Origin: Glaciecola sp. UBA1851
GTDB lineage: Bacteria; Pseudomonadota; Gammaproteobacteria; Enterobacterales; Alteromonadaceae
DNA length: 51,717 nt
Reading direction: 5' to 3'
NCBI GenBank assembly: GCA_002338515.1
Contig: DDIL01000205.1
Span: forward strand, 1-51,717
In this document: piece by piece, positions 51,717 through 51,717 of the stretch
Numbering within the stretch: the stretch's first letter is position 1
Layout: each line of letters starts with the position of its first letter
Program-made: the position numbers and the translations under genes
The notes under the pieces: generated by a model
Seen by the model: the letters and a program-made list of their open reading frames with translations, nothing else
Databases searched by the model: none
Told to the model about the DNA's origin: nothing

Positions 51717-51717
51717 A

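Overview
The window is chromosomal DNA from a marine gammaproteobacterium of the order Alteromonadales, in the Alteromonas/Catenovulum neighbourhood. The evidence is the gene set (fadBA, OPAA-type prolidase, periplasmic DNA ligase, DUF3718, MaoP/DUF413, MerC, PanP, amylosucrase), the local orders (rplU-rpmA-obgE with divergent ispB; orn/rsgA-psd; glnA-DUF4124-glnL-glnG; yadGH) and an AT-rich composition (by eye about 38-40% GC). Genus is inference from remembered family distribution, not from a search.

Left end (1-4.5 kb) is accessory. A parDE toxin-antitoxin module is cut by the window edge and has a perfect 12-bp-arm operator. A second parDE module has its toxin interrupted by an in-frame stop. 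Next is a ~1040-residue exported protein with a putative-Ig domain and a GlyGly-CTERM sorting tail. From 4.8 to 9.1 kb lie a DUF2177 membrane protein, obgE, rpmA, rplU (with a very good promoter), divergent ispB and a secreted protein of unknown function. From 9.5 to 18.2 kb: DUF3718 protein, slt-pepQ, fadBA and a periplasmic ATP-dependent DNA ligase. From 18.3 to 25 kb: a cold-shock gene with a long leader, ilvIH, maoP, an exported catalase-peroxidase and a DUF4442 protein. From 25 to 34.5 kb: amylosucrase, tRNA-Gly(GCC), orn, rsgA-psd, a DMT transporter, a GDPD phosphodiesterase, a MerC-type gene behind a Zur-like box, a YibQ-type deacetylase and a threonine/serine dehydratase. From 34.5 to 38.4 kb: an SRAP protein paired with a PatB-type lyase, and typA.

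The best-resolved system is nitrogen control at 38.6-43.7 kb. glnA has a sigma-54 promoter (38728-38743) with two NtrC sites (38609-38623 and 38641-38655) whose 32-bp spacing and distance from the promoter match the textbook E. coli glnAp2 layout. glnL-glnG has its own sigma-70 promoter (41092-41120) with a palindromic NtrC site (41130-41146) over or just past the predicted transcription start, which suits autorepression. This also shows that the long upstream glnL start is wrong; translation probably begins at TTG 41195.

Right end (43.7-51.7 kb): an OmpR-type response regulator/histidine kinase pair, PanP (an alternative beta-alanine source), a degenerate EAL-domain protein overlapping a convergent TrmB-like methyltransferase by 49 bp, and the YadG/YadH ABC exporter. 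Most of the window is ordinary core genome. I found no convincing wholly new system. The most useful leads are the NtrC architecture, the Zur-like box at merC, the decayed second ParE, the GlyGly-CTERM protein and an orphan terminator at 9140-9181 that may end an unannotated minus-strand RNA.
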